Assembly (NCBI RefSeq): GCF_042684645.1
Contig: NZ_JBHULV010000045.1
Location: 39,740-103,739, forward strand
Length of the DNA stretch: 64,000 bases
Direction: 5' to 3'
From: Pseudopedobacter alpinus
Lineage (GTDB): Bacteria; Bacteroidota; Bacteroidia; Sphingobacteriales; Sphingobacteriaceae
The notes beneath the pieces are model-generated. The model was not told the DNA's origin and did no database searches. It saw only the letters and a program-made list of their open reading frames with translations. The first letter of the stretch is position 1. Every line of letters starts with the position of its first letter. A program made the translations under genes and the position numbers. This document shows, piece after piece, positions 9,805-18,767 of this stretch.

Positions 9805-10416
9805 TTAATCTACTCCCTCTAAAGAAGTGATTAAACTAAATTTATTAATCTTTTGATCTTGAAGAATGTCAACAATTTTTCTAATAGTTGGATATTCCTC
9901 TTTTGAATCTCCTTTTATTGAGAATCTTAAATCAACATTGTGTAATTCTTTAGTAGCATACCTTGCTGACAAAATCCACTGCTTAAGCTCATTATTAGCT
10001 CCAGAATCAGAAGGAATACCTGGTTGTTTCAATTCCAATCTTTCTGAATTATCTAATGCAATAAACTCCTTAATGCTGGCTATTGGAACACCAAAACTTT
10101 CTATTAAAGCGAAACGTTTTTTCTCTTCATCTGTAAAAGTGATTTGGTATTGCTCGCCCATACGCTCCAAAGTATTAATTCTCACATCTTGACCAACTAC
10201 TCCAAAAAACACTTTACCCTGCCCTATAGTAAGGGTAGAAATATCAGTATCTGGCAACTTAAACGTAGTTGTAGAAGATGGTGTTTCTACAGGCAGAGGT
10301 TCTGGTTGACGAGCAGTTGCCGTTAAGATAAAGAAAGTAAGTAGCAAGAAAGCTACATCACACATCGCCGTCATATCCGTTGATGTACTTTGTCTTTTAA
10401 TTTTTACTTTTGGCAT
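9805..10416 (-). CDS. exbD: ExbD/TolR-family biopolymer transport protein (first copy)
   Basis: 203 residues: basic cytoplasmic N-terminus, one membrane helix (about 16-36) with the channel Asp, D20, in DMTAMCDVAFLLLTFF, and a periplasmic domain ending RKIVDILQDQKINKFSLIT. It is longer than the second ExbD and poorly similar to it outside the helix, so the two are probably not interchangeable. It lies downstream of exbB by 65 nt and is part of the same operon. Confidence 0.92.
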   Translation of the reverse strand: MPKVKIKRQSTSTDMTAMCDVAFLLLTFFILTATARQPEPLPVETPSSTTTFKLPDTDISTLTIGQGKVFFGVVGQDVRINTLERMGEQYQITFTDEEKKRFALIESFGVPIASIKEFIALDNSERLELKQPGIPSDSGANNELKQWILSARYATKELHNVDLRFSIKGDSKEEYPTIRKIVDILQDQKINKFSLITSLEGVD

Positions 10417-10481
10417 CTTGTTTTTTTATTTAATTTATCAATTGATTAAAGAGCTAAAAGCCCTACAAAAAAATTAAACTA

Positions 10482-11309
10482 CTATTTGTGTGTAGCAGCG
10501 TAAGTTTGTACAATTGAGAAACCAGCTTCATCAATTGAGTAGGTTAAGCTATCAATTTTAGAAGTAAAGAAGTTATAAGAAATAACAGCCACTAATGAAG
10601 TTGCAATACCAGTTGCTGTGTTAATTAATGCTTCAGAAATACCGTTTGCTAATTGAGCTTGATCTGGCGCACCAGCTGTTGCTAAACCACCAAATGCTTT
10701 AATCATACCTGTTACAGTTCCTAATAAACCACCTAATGTACCTACAGATACTAATGTAGCTATAATAGTTAAGTTTTGTTCTAACATCGGCATTTCTAAT
10801 GCTGTAGCTTCTTCAATGTCTTTTTGTATAGCTAAACATTTTTGTTCAGTATCCATTACTACGTCACTTTCAACAGCTTTATATTTTTTCAAACCAGATT
10901 TAATTACCGCTGCAACAGAACCTTTTTGTTTGTCACACTCGCCAATTGCTGCATCTACATTGTTAGAAGCTAAAAAACCTTGTACTTTTCTAACAAAAGC
11001 ATCAACATTTCCTACTCCTGCTGCTTTGCTAATTACAAAGAAACGTTCAATAGAAAAAACAAATGTCATTAATAACATAGACATTAAGAATGGTACAATA
11101 TATCCGCCTTTGTAAATCATTCCAAAATAATTTCCAGAAATTGGGTGGTTTGCGTTATCTCCGCCTTCAAAGTTTGATCCGTCTCCCATTACAAAAATAA
11201 ATAGAATCCAACCAATTGCAATACAAATTAAGATAGCTAATCCTGCGAAAATTCCTGAACCTTTAGAGTTCTCTTTTTGAGCAGTGGTAGGTTTTGGTGC
11301 GTTTGCCAT
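10482..11309 (-). CDS. exbB: ExbB/MotA/TolQ proton channel
   Basis: 275 residues with an N-terminal helix (about 20-42), a second helix (about 70-90), and the MotA/TolQ/ExbB domain with two C-terminal membrane helices (about 160-190 and 215-245). The family segment TLGGLLGTVTGMIKAF is clear. It supplies the proton-conducting pentamer of the TonB motor with the two ExbDs downstream. It is the first gene of a seven-gene minus-strand operon with a good promoter candidate about 75-100 nt upstream. Confidence 0.93.
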   Translation of the reverse strand: MANAPKPTTAQKENSKGSGIFAGLAILICIAIGWILFIFVMGDGSNFEGGDNANHPISGNYFGMIYKGGYIVPFLMSMLLMTFVFSIERFFVISKAAGVGNVDAFVRKVQGFLASNNVDAAIGECDKQKGSVAAVIKSGLKKYKAVESDVVMDTEQKCLAIQKDIEEATALEMPMLEQNLTIIATLVSVGTLGGLLGTVTGMIKAFGGLATAGAPDQAQLANGISEALINTATGIATSLVAVISYNFFTSKIDSLTYSIDEAGFSIVQTYAATHK

Positions 11310-11382
11310 TTTTTTTTAGTTTTTAGTTTTTAAATTTAAATTAATGTGTGTATTTATTTTTTGTTTTTAATAATGCGAATAA

Positions 11383-11412
11383 CAAATTTATGATTTAAAC
11401 TTTAAAATCAAA
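11383..11412 (-). promoter_or_regulatory. Promoter of the exbB-tonB operon
   Basis: On the minus strand TTTG (complement of 11409-11412), 18 nt, then TAAATTTG (complement of 11383-11390). Both boxes and the spacing fit the Bacteroidota -33/-7 consensus. It lies 74 nt upstream of the exbB start. Confidence 0.6.
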
Positions 11413-11490
11413 ATTTTATAAAATTCAACTGAAATCAATTGTTTATGGCTTAATTGTTAAGTAAATGTTAACTATAAACGTTAAAATAAA

Positions 11491-11518
11491 AAAAGATTGT
11501 CTTACGGGACAATCTTTT
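11491..11518 (-). terminator. Terminator downstream of pckA
   Basis: An 11-bp perfect stem (11491-11501 with 11508-11518) with a 6-nt loop. On the minus strand it is followed by a T-rich run (complement of the A-rich 11480-11494). It lies 74 nt past the pckA stop codon. Confidence 0.75.
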
Positions 11519-11591
11519 ACAATGAAAACTATTTTTGACTTAAAAAACAAATTAAAACCACATTATTTTAAATAATAAAATTTGTTTTGCG

Positions 11592-13175
11592 TTAAACAAA
11601 AGCAACTTCCTCTTCCGGATTTTCAACAAATTTGTTGTAATTTATCATTAAATCTCGCCTAAGTTGCTTTGCTTTCTTATCATAATCTGCTGGATTTAAC
11701 CATGTTGATTTTGGAGTAAGTATTTCAGAAGGCACACCGTTACATGATGTAGGCATATTTAATTCAAAAATTTCATCTTTAACATATTTTGCTTTATTTA
11801 AATTACCATTTAATACTTCGTTAATAATAGCTCTAGAATAAGATAAGTTTATTCGCTCACCTACTCCGTAAGGCCCTCCTGTCCAACCGGTATTAATTAA
11901 CCAAACATTAACATCCGCTTCATCTAATTTATTGCCCAATAATTTTGCATAACTTTTTGGTTTTAAGGGTAAAAAGGCCTGACCAAAGCAAGCAGAAAAA
12001 GTTGCTTTTGGTTCATTTATCCCAGTTTCTGTACCTGCTACTTTAGCTGTATAACCCGATATAAAATGAAACATTGCTTGTTTCTTTGTCAGTTTTGAGA
12101 CTGGCGGCAACACTCCAAAAGCATCGGCCGTTAAGAAAAAAATATTTTTTGGCGCATTAGCTTTTGATACTTTTAATGCGTTTTTTATGTAATTAATTGG
12201 ATAAGCAACCCTTGTATTTTCAGTTTTACTAATGTTTGTAAAATTTACATTACGTGTGCCTTCTTCAAAACAAATGTTCTCTAATAGCGCACCAAATTTT
12301 ATAGCTCCGTAAATATCTGGTTCTTTTTCTTGGCTAAGGTTAACACATTTTGCATAGCAACCTCCTTCAAAATTAAAAACGTTGTTATTACTCCAACCAT
12401 GTTCATCATCTCCAATAAGTGCCCTATCAGGATCAGCAGAAAGCGTTGTTTTACCAGTGCCTGATAAGCCAAAAAATATTGCGGTATCTCCACCACTACC
12501 AACATTTGCAGAACAGTGCATAGATAATACGCCCAATTGTGGCAACAAAAAGTTTAAAACAGAGAAAATTCCTTTTTTAATTTCTCCCGTATAACCAGTA
12601 CCTCCTATTAAAATCATCTTTTTTTTAAAATTGATGATGGAAAAATTAGCTTGTCTGGTGCCATCTTGTTCTGGTGAAGCTTTAAATCCAGGCGCAGCAA
12701 TGATAGTCCACCTTTCTAACTCTCTAAATAAAGTGTTTTTGTGAGGGCGTAAAAATAAATGGTGGGCAAAAAGATTTTGAAAAGCATACTCAGTGATTAC
12801 ATTCAAACCAATCTGATAATTTTCATCGGCACCAGCCATAGCTTCTCTGGCAAACAATTCATTTTTAGTGTTCAAGTATTGAATAACTTTAGCAAATAAT
12901 GCGTCAAAATTATCTGGAGAAAATTTGATATTGATATCGCCCCACCAAACTTTGTCTTTGGTGACATCGTCTTCAACAATAAACCTATCTTTGGGAGATC
13001 TTCCGGTAAATTCGCCAGTATCTATAGCTAAAGCACCAGATTCTGATAGTAAGCCTTCTTTCCTAATTAGTGCTTTTTCCACTAATTGAGGCACACTTAA
13101 CTGATAATGTACAGCTACATTATCAGAAAAATTTAGCTTACAAAAATTACGTAATTGTATTTTTGCAGTTTTCAT
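11592..13175 (-). CDS. pckA: Phosphoenolpyruvate carboxykinase (ATP)
   Basis: Catalyses oxaloacetate + ATP to PEP + CO2 + ADP, the entry to gluconeogenesis; in many anaerobic or facultative Bacteroidota it also runs in reverse. The 527-residue length is normal. The P-loop GLSGTGKT is at residues 236-243, followed by the metal-binding LIGDDEHGW; FTGRSPKDRF (about 56-65) is the oxaloacetate-binding region, and INTGWTGGPYGVGERI is the C-terminal signature. The gene has its own promoter upstream and terminator downstream, so it is probably monocistronic. Confidence 0.97.
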   Translation of the reverse strand: MKTAKIQLRNFCKLNFSDNVAVHYQLSVPQLVEKALIRKEGLLSESGALAIDTGEFTGRSPKDRFIVEDDVTKDKVWWGDINIKFSPDNFDALFAKVIQYLNTKNELFAREAMAGADENYQIGLNVITEYAFQNLFAHHLFLRPHKNTLFRELERWTIIAAPGFKASPEQDGTRQANFSIINFKKKMILIGGTGYTGEIKKGIFSVLNFLLPQLGVLSMHCSANVGSGGDTAIFFGLSGTGKTTLSADPDRALIGDDEHGWSNNNVFNFEGGCYAKCVNLSQEKEPDIYGAIKFGALLENICFEEGTRNVNFTNISKTENTRVAYPINYIKNALKVSKANAPKNIFFLTADAFGVLPPVSKLTKKQAMFHFISGYTAKVAGTETGINEPKATFSACFGQAFLPLKPKSYAKLLGNKLDEADVNVWLINTGWTGGPYGVGERINLSYSRAIINEVLNGNLNKAKYVKDEIFELNMPTSCNGVPSEILTPKSTWLNPADYDKKAKQLRRDLMINYNKFVENPEEEVAFV

Positions 13176-13193
13176 AATTATAATTGGTTAATG

Positions 13194-13226
13194 CAAAAAT
13201 ATAAATATTAACGCACTAAAACCAAA
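13194..13226 (-). promoter_or_regulatory. Promoter of pckA
   Basis: Minus strand TTTG (complement of 13223-13226), 21 nt, TATTTTTG (complement of 13194-13201). This fits the Bacteroidota -33/-7 pattern; the -7 box lies 19 nt before the pckA start codon, implying a very short leader. Confidence 0.55.
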
Positions 13227-13318
13227 TTTAACTACTTAAAAATCAGCAAATTGTATCATGTACACTAAGGTGTAAGTTCTTAATAATCAAGCACAAATAT
13301 GTAAATACTTAGTGTATT

Positions 13319-13672
13319 TTAACCGCCAATTTTCTTCACTTTATAGCCATCAGCTAAAAGTAAATCAATTATCTTTTGTCTAAAATCTCCTTGTATTAAA
13401 ATTTCGCCATCTTTAACAGCACCACCAACACCGCATTTAGTTTTCAGAACCTTTCCTAAAGCCTTCAAATCATCCTCTACACCTATAAATCCGGTAATTA
13501 AAGTTACTGCTTTGCCTCCACGCTGTTTTTTATCAAGCTGCACCCTTAAATTTTGATGCTGAGGTTTTAATGTTTCATCTTCTGATTCCTCATAGCTATC
13601 TAATTTTTGATCTGGGTTGGTGGAGAACATCAAACCATCAAAACCTGAAAATTTTTTCGACTTCTTATCCAT
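13319..13672 (-). CDS. SUI1/YciH-family translation factor
   Basis: 117 residues from the ATG at 13672; a 15-residue longer frame exists, but its extra residues are AT-rich noise and the chosen start gives the usual YciH length. The C-terminal SUI1 (eIF1-like) domain, about residues 45-117, contains QRGGKAVTLITGF and the conserved LKTKCGVGGAVKDGEILIQGD. Family members act at the small ribosomal subunit and may tune initiation fidelity; the bacterial role is not well defined. It lies 37 nt downstream of the lipid kinase gene on the same strand. Confidence 0.88.
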   Translation of the reverse strand: MDKKSKKFSGFDGLMFSTNPDQKLDSYEESEDETLKPQHQNLRVQLDKKQRGGKAVTLITGFIGVEDDLKALGKVLKTKCGVGGAVKDGEILIQGDFRQKIIDLLLADGYKVKKIGG

Positions 13673-13709
13673 ATTTTTAAGAATAATTAATTTATTGTTG
13701 AAATAAAAA

Positions 13710-14582
13710 TTAAACAATAAGCACTAAAGCTAAATGTTTAACAGAAAAACTAAGCTGCTTCCCCATGTTTACTGGTTCGCCGTCCACATGTACAGGACCT
13801 TCACTTTCTCTATTAATTATAAATTTTTTCGCTTTTATAATCTCCACATATTTAGACCCTGCCGATGTTTGTGTAAACATCCTTATTACTAAAGAAGGAA
13901 AAATAAACAATGGAAAGGGTTTTATAATACAGATATCAATTAACCCATCTTGTACAGATGCGGTTGGAGAAATGTGTGCATTATTTCCATATTGGGAAGA
14001 ATTTGCCAAGCTTAACATAAATGCTTTACGTTTAATCTGGCCGCCATTTACATTTATGCTATAATTTTGAGCTTTATAACTTTTGATTTCCTTTAAAGTA
14101 GATTTTACATAACCTATAAAACCTCTTTTTTCACTATCAGCAAAGTGAGCACTAATGTGAGCATCAAAGCCCATACCGGCCATATTCACAAATTTTCTGT
14201 TGTTTAATAATCCAACATCAATTTTTAAGGTTTTTAATTGATTTATTCTTGTAATAGCTTTTGCGTTATCTAAAGAAATACCTAAAGTTCTAGCCAGTCC
14301 GTTGCCAGACCCACAAGGAATAATAGCCATTGTTTTACCCGATGATTCTAAAACACTTGCCACTTCATTAATAGTACCATCACCACCAACAGCTACAATT
14401 ATATCAAAATCATTATCAATTGCTTCTTGTGCTAACAAAGTAGCATGGTTACTATATGCTGTGTAAATAATTTGTGCATCAAACAGTTGGAAATCTAAAT
14501 ATTTATCAATTAAAACAGGGATAAATGTTTTGTTTAAGCCACCAGATATTGGATTTATTATAAAAATTATCTTCTTCTTCAA
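13710..14582 (-). CDS. Diacylglycerol/lipid kinase family protein (YegS-like)
   Basis: 290 residues. The nucleotide-binding DAGK catalytic domain opens with IINPISGG (about residues 7-14) and includes the hallmark GGDGTINEVAS (about 64-74) and PCGSGNGLART. The C-terminal half is a beta-sandwich typical of YegS/BmrU kinases, ending with HVDGEP. It is expected to phosphorylate a membrane lipid such as diacylglycerol at the inner membrane, but substrates differ within the family. It is divergent from metK. Confidence 0.9.
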   Translation of the reverse strand: MKKKIIFIINPISGGLNKTFIPVLIDKYLDFQLFDAQIIYTAYSNHATLLAQEAIDNDFDIIVAVGGDGTINEVASVLESSGKTMAIIPCGSGNGLARTLGISLDNAKAITRINQLKTLKIDVGLLNNRKFVNMAGMGFDAHISAHFADSEKRGFIGYVKSTLKEIKSYKAQNYSINVNGGQIKRKAFMLSLANSSQYGNNAHISPTASVQDGLIDICIIKPFPLFIFPSLVIRMFTQTSAGSKYVEIIKAKKFIINRESEGPVHVDGEPVNMGKQLSFSVKHLALVLIV

Positions 14583-14644
14583 AAACCTGACAATTAAATT
14601 TTGTACAAAGTAATTCTTATTTTTTCAATAAATAAAAATTGTTA

Positions 14645-14652
14645 TATCTTTG
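14645..14652 (+). promoter_or_regulatory. -7 promoter element of metK
   Basis: TATCTTTG is a perfect TAnnTTTG match. Transcription would begin at about 14658, directly in front of the riboswitch stem. The -33 region (about 14618-14625) is only T-rich. Confidence 0.6.
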
Positions 14653-14659
14653 CAGCATA

Positions 14660-14715
14660 ATTAGTGGAATGATTTGATATGATTGCAACCACGTAAAAAA
14701 AACGCTAAAGCATTA
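14660..14715 (+). promoter_or_regulatory. SAM-II-type riboswitch in the metK leader
   Basis: The leader contains, in order, GTGG (14664-14667), TGATTTGATAT, TTGCAA (14683-14688), CCAC (14689-14692) closing a 4-bp P1 with GTGG, then CGT with an A-rich linker and GCTAAA (14704-14709). This order matches the SAM-II aptamer as I remember it (P1 enclosing UGAUUU...UUGCAA, followed by CGUGA(U)AAA and GCUAAA that form the pseudoknot). It lies between the metK promoter and metK, whose product makes S-adenosylmethionine, so ligand-dependent repression of metK is expected. About 66 nt separate it from the start codon. Confidence 0.8.
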
Positions 14716-14781
14716 TTCGTTAAGTATTTACCGCAATCCGTCCCCCTTTCCGTAACTTTAAAAATTTAATAAATTAATAAT

Positions 14782-16035
14782 ATGCCTTATTTATTTACAT
14801 CAGAGTCTGTTTCTGAAGGACATCCAGATAAAGTTGCTGACCAAATTTCAGATGCTTTAATTGATAATTTTTTAGCTTTTGATAAGGATTCAAAGGTTGC
14901 TTGTGAAACTTTGGTGACTACCGGACAGGTTATTTTAGCTGGAGAAGTAAAATCTAAAACTTATTTAGATGTTCAAAAAATTGCAAGAGAGGTCATCAGA
15001 AAAATTGGTTATACCAAATCTGAATACATGTTTGAAGCAAATTCTTGTGGTGTTTTATCTGCAATACATGAGCAGTCTCAAGATATTAACCAAGGAGTTG
15101 ACCGTAGTAATCCGGAAGAACAAGGTGCTGGTGACCAAGGGATGATGTTTGGTTATGCAACTAACGAAACTGATAATTATATGCCTTTAGCTTTAGATTT
15201 AGCGCATAAATTATTAATTGAATTGGCTGTTTTGCGCAGAGAGAATGGGGTAATTAATTATTTAAGACCAGATGCAAAATCTCAGGTTACTATTGAGTAT
15301 GATGATAATCATCAACCTGTAAGAATTGATAGTATTGTAATTTCTACACAACATGATGATTTTGATGAAGAAGCAAAAATGTTGGCTAAAATTAAAAGTG
15401 ATATTATAGCTGTTTTGATTCCGAGAGTTAAAGCCGCTTTAAAACCAGAATTACAAAGCTTATTTAACGATCAAATTAAATACCACATTAACCCAACTGG
15501 TAAATTTGTAATTGGTGGCCCACATGGTGATACTGGTTTAACAGGTAGAAAAATTATTGTGGATACTTACGGTGGTAAAGGTGCACACGGTGGTGGTGCT
15601 TTTTCTGGTAAAGATCCTTCTAAAGTTGACCGTTCTGCTGCTTATGCAACCAGACACATTGCTAAAAATTTAGTTGCAGCTGGTGTAGCTGATGAGGTTT
15701 TGGTACAAGTTTCTTACGCTATTGGTGTTGCTGAGCCTTGTGGTATTTTTGTTAACACTAATGGTACTGCAAAAGTTGATTTAAACGATGGTGCAATTGC
15801 TAAAAAAGTGGAAGAAATTTTTGACATGCGCCCTTACTTTATTGAGCAACGTTTAAAATTAAGAAACCCTATTTATTCTGAAACTGCTGCTTACGGACAC
15901 ATGGGACGTAAAAATGAAGTTGTTACAAAAACTTTTTTTGGTACTAGCGGCGAAGAAAAAACGGTAGAAGTGGAATTGTTTACTTGGGAAAAGTTAGACT
16001 TTGTAGATAAAGTTAAAGCCGCTTTCGGGTTGTAA
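14782..16035 (+). CDS. metK: S-adenosylmethionine synthetase
   Basis: Forms SAM from methionine and ATP, releasing phosphate and diphosphate. At 417 residues it is slightly longer than the E. coli enzyme (about 384), normal for Bacteroidota. The N-terminal SESVSEGHPDKVADQISDA carries catalytic H14 and metal ligand D16; GAGDQGMMFGYA is the methionine-binding/flexible-loop signature, and GGKGAHGGGAFSGKDPSKVDRS is the ATP-binding P-loop. The leader has a SAM-II-type riboswitch and the gene ends in a strong terminator, so it is monocistronic and probably feedback-regulated by its product. Confidence 0.98.
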   Translation: MPYLFTSESVSEGHPDKVADQISDALIDNFLAFDKDSKVACETLVTTGQVILAGEVKSKTYLDVQKIAREVIRKIGYTKSEYMFEANSCGVLSAIHEQSQDINQGVDRSNPEEQGAGDQGMMFGYATNETDNYMPLALDLAHKLLIELAVLRRENGVINYLRPDAKSQVTIEYDDNHQPVRIDSIVISTQHDDFDEEAKMLAKIKSDIIAVLIPRVKAALKPELQSLFNDQIKYHINPTGKFVIGGPHGDTGLTGRKIIVDTYGGKGAHGGGAFSGKDPSKVDRSAAYATRHIAKNLVAAGVADEVLVQVSYAIGVAEPCGIFVNTNGTAKVDLNDGAIAKKVEEIFDMRPYFIEQRLKLRNPIYSETAAYGHMGRKNEVVTKTFFGTSGEEKTVEVELFTWEKLDFVDKVKAAFGL

Positions 16036-16050
16036 TATAGTTTTATTATA

Positions 16051-16092
16051 AAAGCCTTGGGTTAAGTTAAAGCTTAACCCAAGGCTTTTTTT
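16051..16092 (+). terminator. Terminator of metK
   Basis: A 16-bp perfect stem (16051-16066 with 16073-16088), 6-nt loop, followed by a run of T. It begins 16 nt after the metK stop. Confidence 0.92.
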
Positions 16093-16235
16093 TGTGGTTT
16101 TTTCTATTAACCACAAAGGTCACAAAGTTTTTTTCACAGAGAGAAACAAAGCTGGGCGTATTATTTCAACCAAAGATTACGCAGAACACACAGAGCTGGG
16201 TGGTAAATAAGGTTATAGAATATTTCGAGATTACC

Positions 16236-16796
16236 TTATCTAAAACTACAATCTAAAGCATGATCATTTACCATACCTGTTGCTTGCATGTATGCATAGC
16301 AAATGGTAGAGCCAAAAAACTTAAAACCTCTATTTTTCATATCTTTAGCAATTGCATCAGATATTTGTGATGTGGCTGGTGTTAATTTGCTATCTGTAAG
16401 TTTATTATCAATGGGTTTGCCATTTGGTGTAAAAGAGTACAAATAACCATCAAAAGAGCCAAATTCTTTTTGAATACCTAAAAACAGTTTTGCATTGTTT
16501 ACTGCAGCAACAACTTTTAGACGGTTTCTTATAATTCCAACATCTAATAAAATTCTTTCTATATCTTCTTGAGTAAAAGCGGCAACTTTCTCTGCATCAA
16601 AATTGGCAAATAACCTACGGTAATTCTCTCGCTTACGCAAAATAGTAATCCAACTTAAGCCAGCTTGGGCAGCTTCTAAAATTAAAAATTCGAACAATAT
16701 TTTGTCGTCATGTACTTCTTTACCCCACTCTTCATCGTGGTATTTGGTATAAAGTTCATCTGAACCGCACCAATGGCATCGTTGAATTTCATCCAT
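16236..16796 (-). CDS. tag: DNA-3-methyladenine glycosylase I
   Basis: Excises 3-methyladenine from alkylated DNA. 186 residues from the ATG at 16796, almost exactly the length of E. coli Tag (187); a frame starting 8 residues earlier overlaps the upstream gene and is less likely. It starts MDEIQRCHWCG, then YHDEEWG (zinc and base-recognition region), LEAAQAGLSWITIL (helix-hairpin-helix region) and a C-terminal Cys/His zinc site (YMQATGMVNDHALDCSF). The start codon overlaps the stop of the AhpD-like gene by one base, so the two are translationally coupled. Confidence 0.93.
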   Translation of the reverse strand: MDEIQRCHWCGSDELYTKYHDEEWGKEVHDDKILFEFLILEAAQAGLSWITILRKRENYRRLFANFDAEKVAAFTQEDIERILLDVGIIRNRLKVVAAVNNAKLFLGIQKEFGSFDGYLYSFTPNGKPIDNKLTDSKLTPATSQISDAIAKDMKNRGFKFFGSTICYAYMQATGMVNDHALDCSFR

Positions 16797-17140
16797 TACT
16801 GTTGTTGTAACTCGTCCCAATATTCTAATGCTCTGCGGTAGTGCGGAATTACAATTGAACCACCAACAAGGTTAGCAATCATAAAAATTTCATTTAGTTC
16901 ATCGGTGTTAACTCCTGCATCGTAGCATTTGCCCAAATGGTATTTTATACAATCATCGCAACGTAAAACCATTGATGAAACTAAGCCTAACATTTCCTTT
17001 GTTTTAACGCTTAAAGCTCCATCAGCATAAGAGGTAGTATCTAAAGCTAAAAACCTTTTGATATTGGTATTTGCCGTTTCGGAAATACGAGCATTCATTT
17101 TGGTGCGATAACCGTTAAAGTCTTCTATCAATTTACCCAT
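16796..17140 (-). CDS. Carboxymuconolactone decarboxylase/AhpD-like protein
   Basis: 114 residues. The CMD/AhpD core carries the redox motif CDDC followed by H (RCDDCIKYHLGKC), as in AhpD-like peroxidase reductants. It probably has thiol-disulfide activity in alkylhydroperoxide defence rather than ring decarboxylation, judged from the CxxC. It lies between cysS (35 nt upstream) and tag (1-nt overlap) on the same strand, a grouping with possible stress/repair logic. Confidence 0.85.
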   Translation of the reverse strand: MGKLIEDFNGYRTKMNARISETANTNIKRFLALDTTSYADGALSVKTKEMLGLVSSMVLRCDDCIKYHLGKCYDAGVNTDELNEIFMIANLVGGSIVIPHYRRALEYWDELQQQ

Positions 17141-17175
17141 TTATGTCTTTATTTAATTAATCAAAATTGTAGAAA

Positions 17176-18636
17176 TCAATTCTTACTCCAAGTACTGCCT
17201 TCTTTGCCGTCTTTTACATCAAAGCCAATTTCATTTAAACCAATTCTGATTTTATCTGACGTAGCATAATCCTTGTTAGCTTTTGCGTCGGTTCTTATTT
17301 TTAAAATAAAATCCATTACAGGTGCTAAATCATCAGTTGCTTGAATATCGTTTTTTAAGCCTAAAACATTTTCTACAAAAGTGGAGATCAAAGTTTTTAA
17401 ATCGGCTAAATCATTCTCGGTAATTTGCATTTTACCATCGTGTACAGAATTAATGATTCTTGCTACATCAAATAATTCGGCAATTAAAACTGGAGTGTTA
17501 AAGTCATCATTCATGGCAGATTTAAACTTAGCTTCTATAGCTTTAACATCAATATCAGAATTTACGCTTGTTTTTAGTTTTTCTAATAAAGAAATGGCGT
17601 ACATTAATCGCTTAAAGCCTTTTTCACTAGCATCTAAAGCATCATTAGAAAAATCTAAAGTACTACGGTAATGTGCTTGTAACATAAAGAAACGAACCAC
17701 CATTGGGCTGTAGCCTTTATTTAATAATTTATGATTCCCAGAAAATAATTCGTGAGGTAAAAAACTGTTTCCTAAAGATTTAGACATTTTTTGTCCGTTT
17801 ACAGTAAGCATATTGGTGTGTACCCAATAATTTGCTGGTTGCTGACCACAAGCTGCAACATTTTGTGCTATTTCATTAGTATGGTGCGTTGGAGCTAAGT
17901 CCATGCCGCCGCCATGTATATCAAACTGGCTACCTAAATATTTATTGCTCATGGCAGAGCATTCTAAATGCCAACCCGGAAAACCATTACCCCACGGAGA
18001 AGGCCATTGCATTAAATGTTCTGGTTTTGCTTTAATCCAAAGCGCAAAATCTAAAGGACCGCGTTTTTCATTTTGCCCGCCTAAATCGCGAGTATTGTTT
18101 AGTAAATCTTCTAATTTACGATTACTTAAAGCTCCGTAATTTTCTTTCTGATTGTACTTTTCTACATCAAAATAAACAGTTCCATTAACCTCATAAGCTA
18201 AACCAGTTGCTAAAATGGTTTTCACCATTTCTATTTGTTCTATAATATGGCCGGTTGCGGTAGGCTCAATACTTGGTGGCAAAGCATTAAATATTTGCAT
18301 TACCTGATGAAAATCTACACTATACTTTTGCACAATTTCCATGGGCTCAACTTCTGCCAATTTTGCTTTCTTAGAAATTTTGTCCTCACCTACATCACCA
18401 TCACTTTCTAAATGCCCGGCATCAGTAATGTTTCTTACATAGCGCACTTTATAACCCAAATAAGTGAGGTAGCGATAGATGATATCAAAAGAAATAAAAG
18501 TACGGCAATTACCTAAATGCACATCGCTGTAAACCGTTGGTCCGCAGACATACATACCCACAAATGGGGCGTTAATTGCTTTAAATTCTTCTTTTTTACG
18601 ACTAAGTGTATTATATAATGATAATGTTTGTGACAT
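17176..18636 (-). CDS. cysS: Cysteinyl-tRNA synthetase
   Basis: Charges tRNA-Cys. 486 residues. Class I signatures are HLGN (residues 40-43) after the zinc ligand C31 in MYVCGPTVY, and KMSKS (283-287). The zinc-site segments WHLECSAM and HHTNEIAQ are also present, and the C-terminal DALR-type helical domain is complete. It heads the minus-strand series cysS, AhpD-like, tag. Confidence 0.98.
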   Translation of the reverse strand: MSQTLSLYNTLSRKKEEFKAINAPFVGMYVCGPTVYSDVHLGNCRTFISFDIIYRYLTYLGYKVRYVRNITDAGHLESDGDVGEDKISKKAKLAEVEPMEIVQKYSVDFHQVMQIFNALPPSIEPTATGHIIEQIEMVKTILATGLAYEVNGTVYFDVEKYNQKENYGALSNRKLEDLLNNTRDLGGQNEKRGPLDFALWIKAKPEHLMQWPSPWGNGFPGWHLECSAMSNKYLGSQFDIHGGGMDLAPTHHTNEIAQNVAACGQQPANYWVHTNMLTVNGQKMSKSLGNSFLPHELFSGNHKLLNKGYSPMVVRFFMLQAHYRSTLDFSNDALDASEKGFKRLMYAISLLEKLKTSVNSDIDVKAIEAKFKSAMNDDFNTPVLIAELFDVARIINSVHDGKMQITENDLADLKTLISTFVENVLGLKNDIQATDDLAPVMDFILKIRTDAKANKDYATSDKIRIGLNEIGFDVKDGKEGSTWSKN

Positions 18637-18767
18637 GGCTGCAAATTATGAAATTTGATGCTATTAGAATAATTTGTTTAATACAATTTGCAAAAACCAT
18701 TTACGCAAAAAAGGCAAGCTATTAAAACCTACCTTTTTAAAAATATTTGAAATTAAAATTGATGAAC

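Noticed and set aside
10144..10326. Plus-strand open frames opposite the exbD/exbB genes
   Set aside because: Antisense shadows with no family similarity; the minus-strand genes have clear domains.
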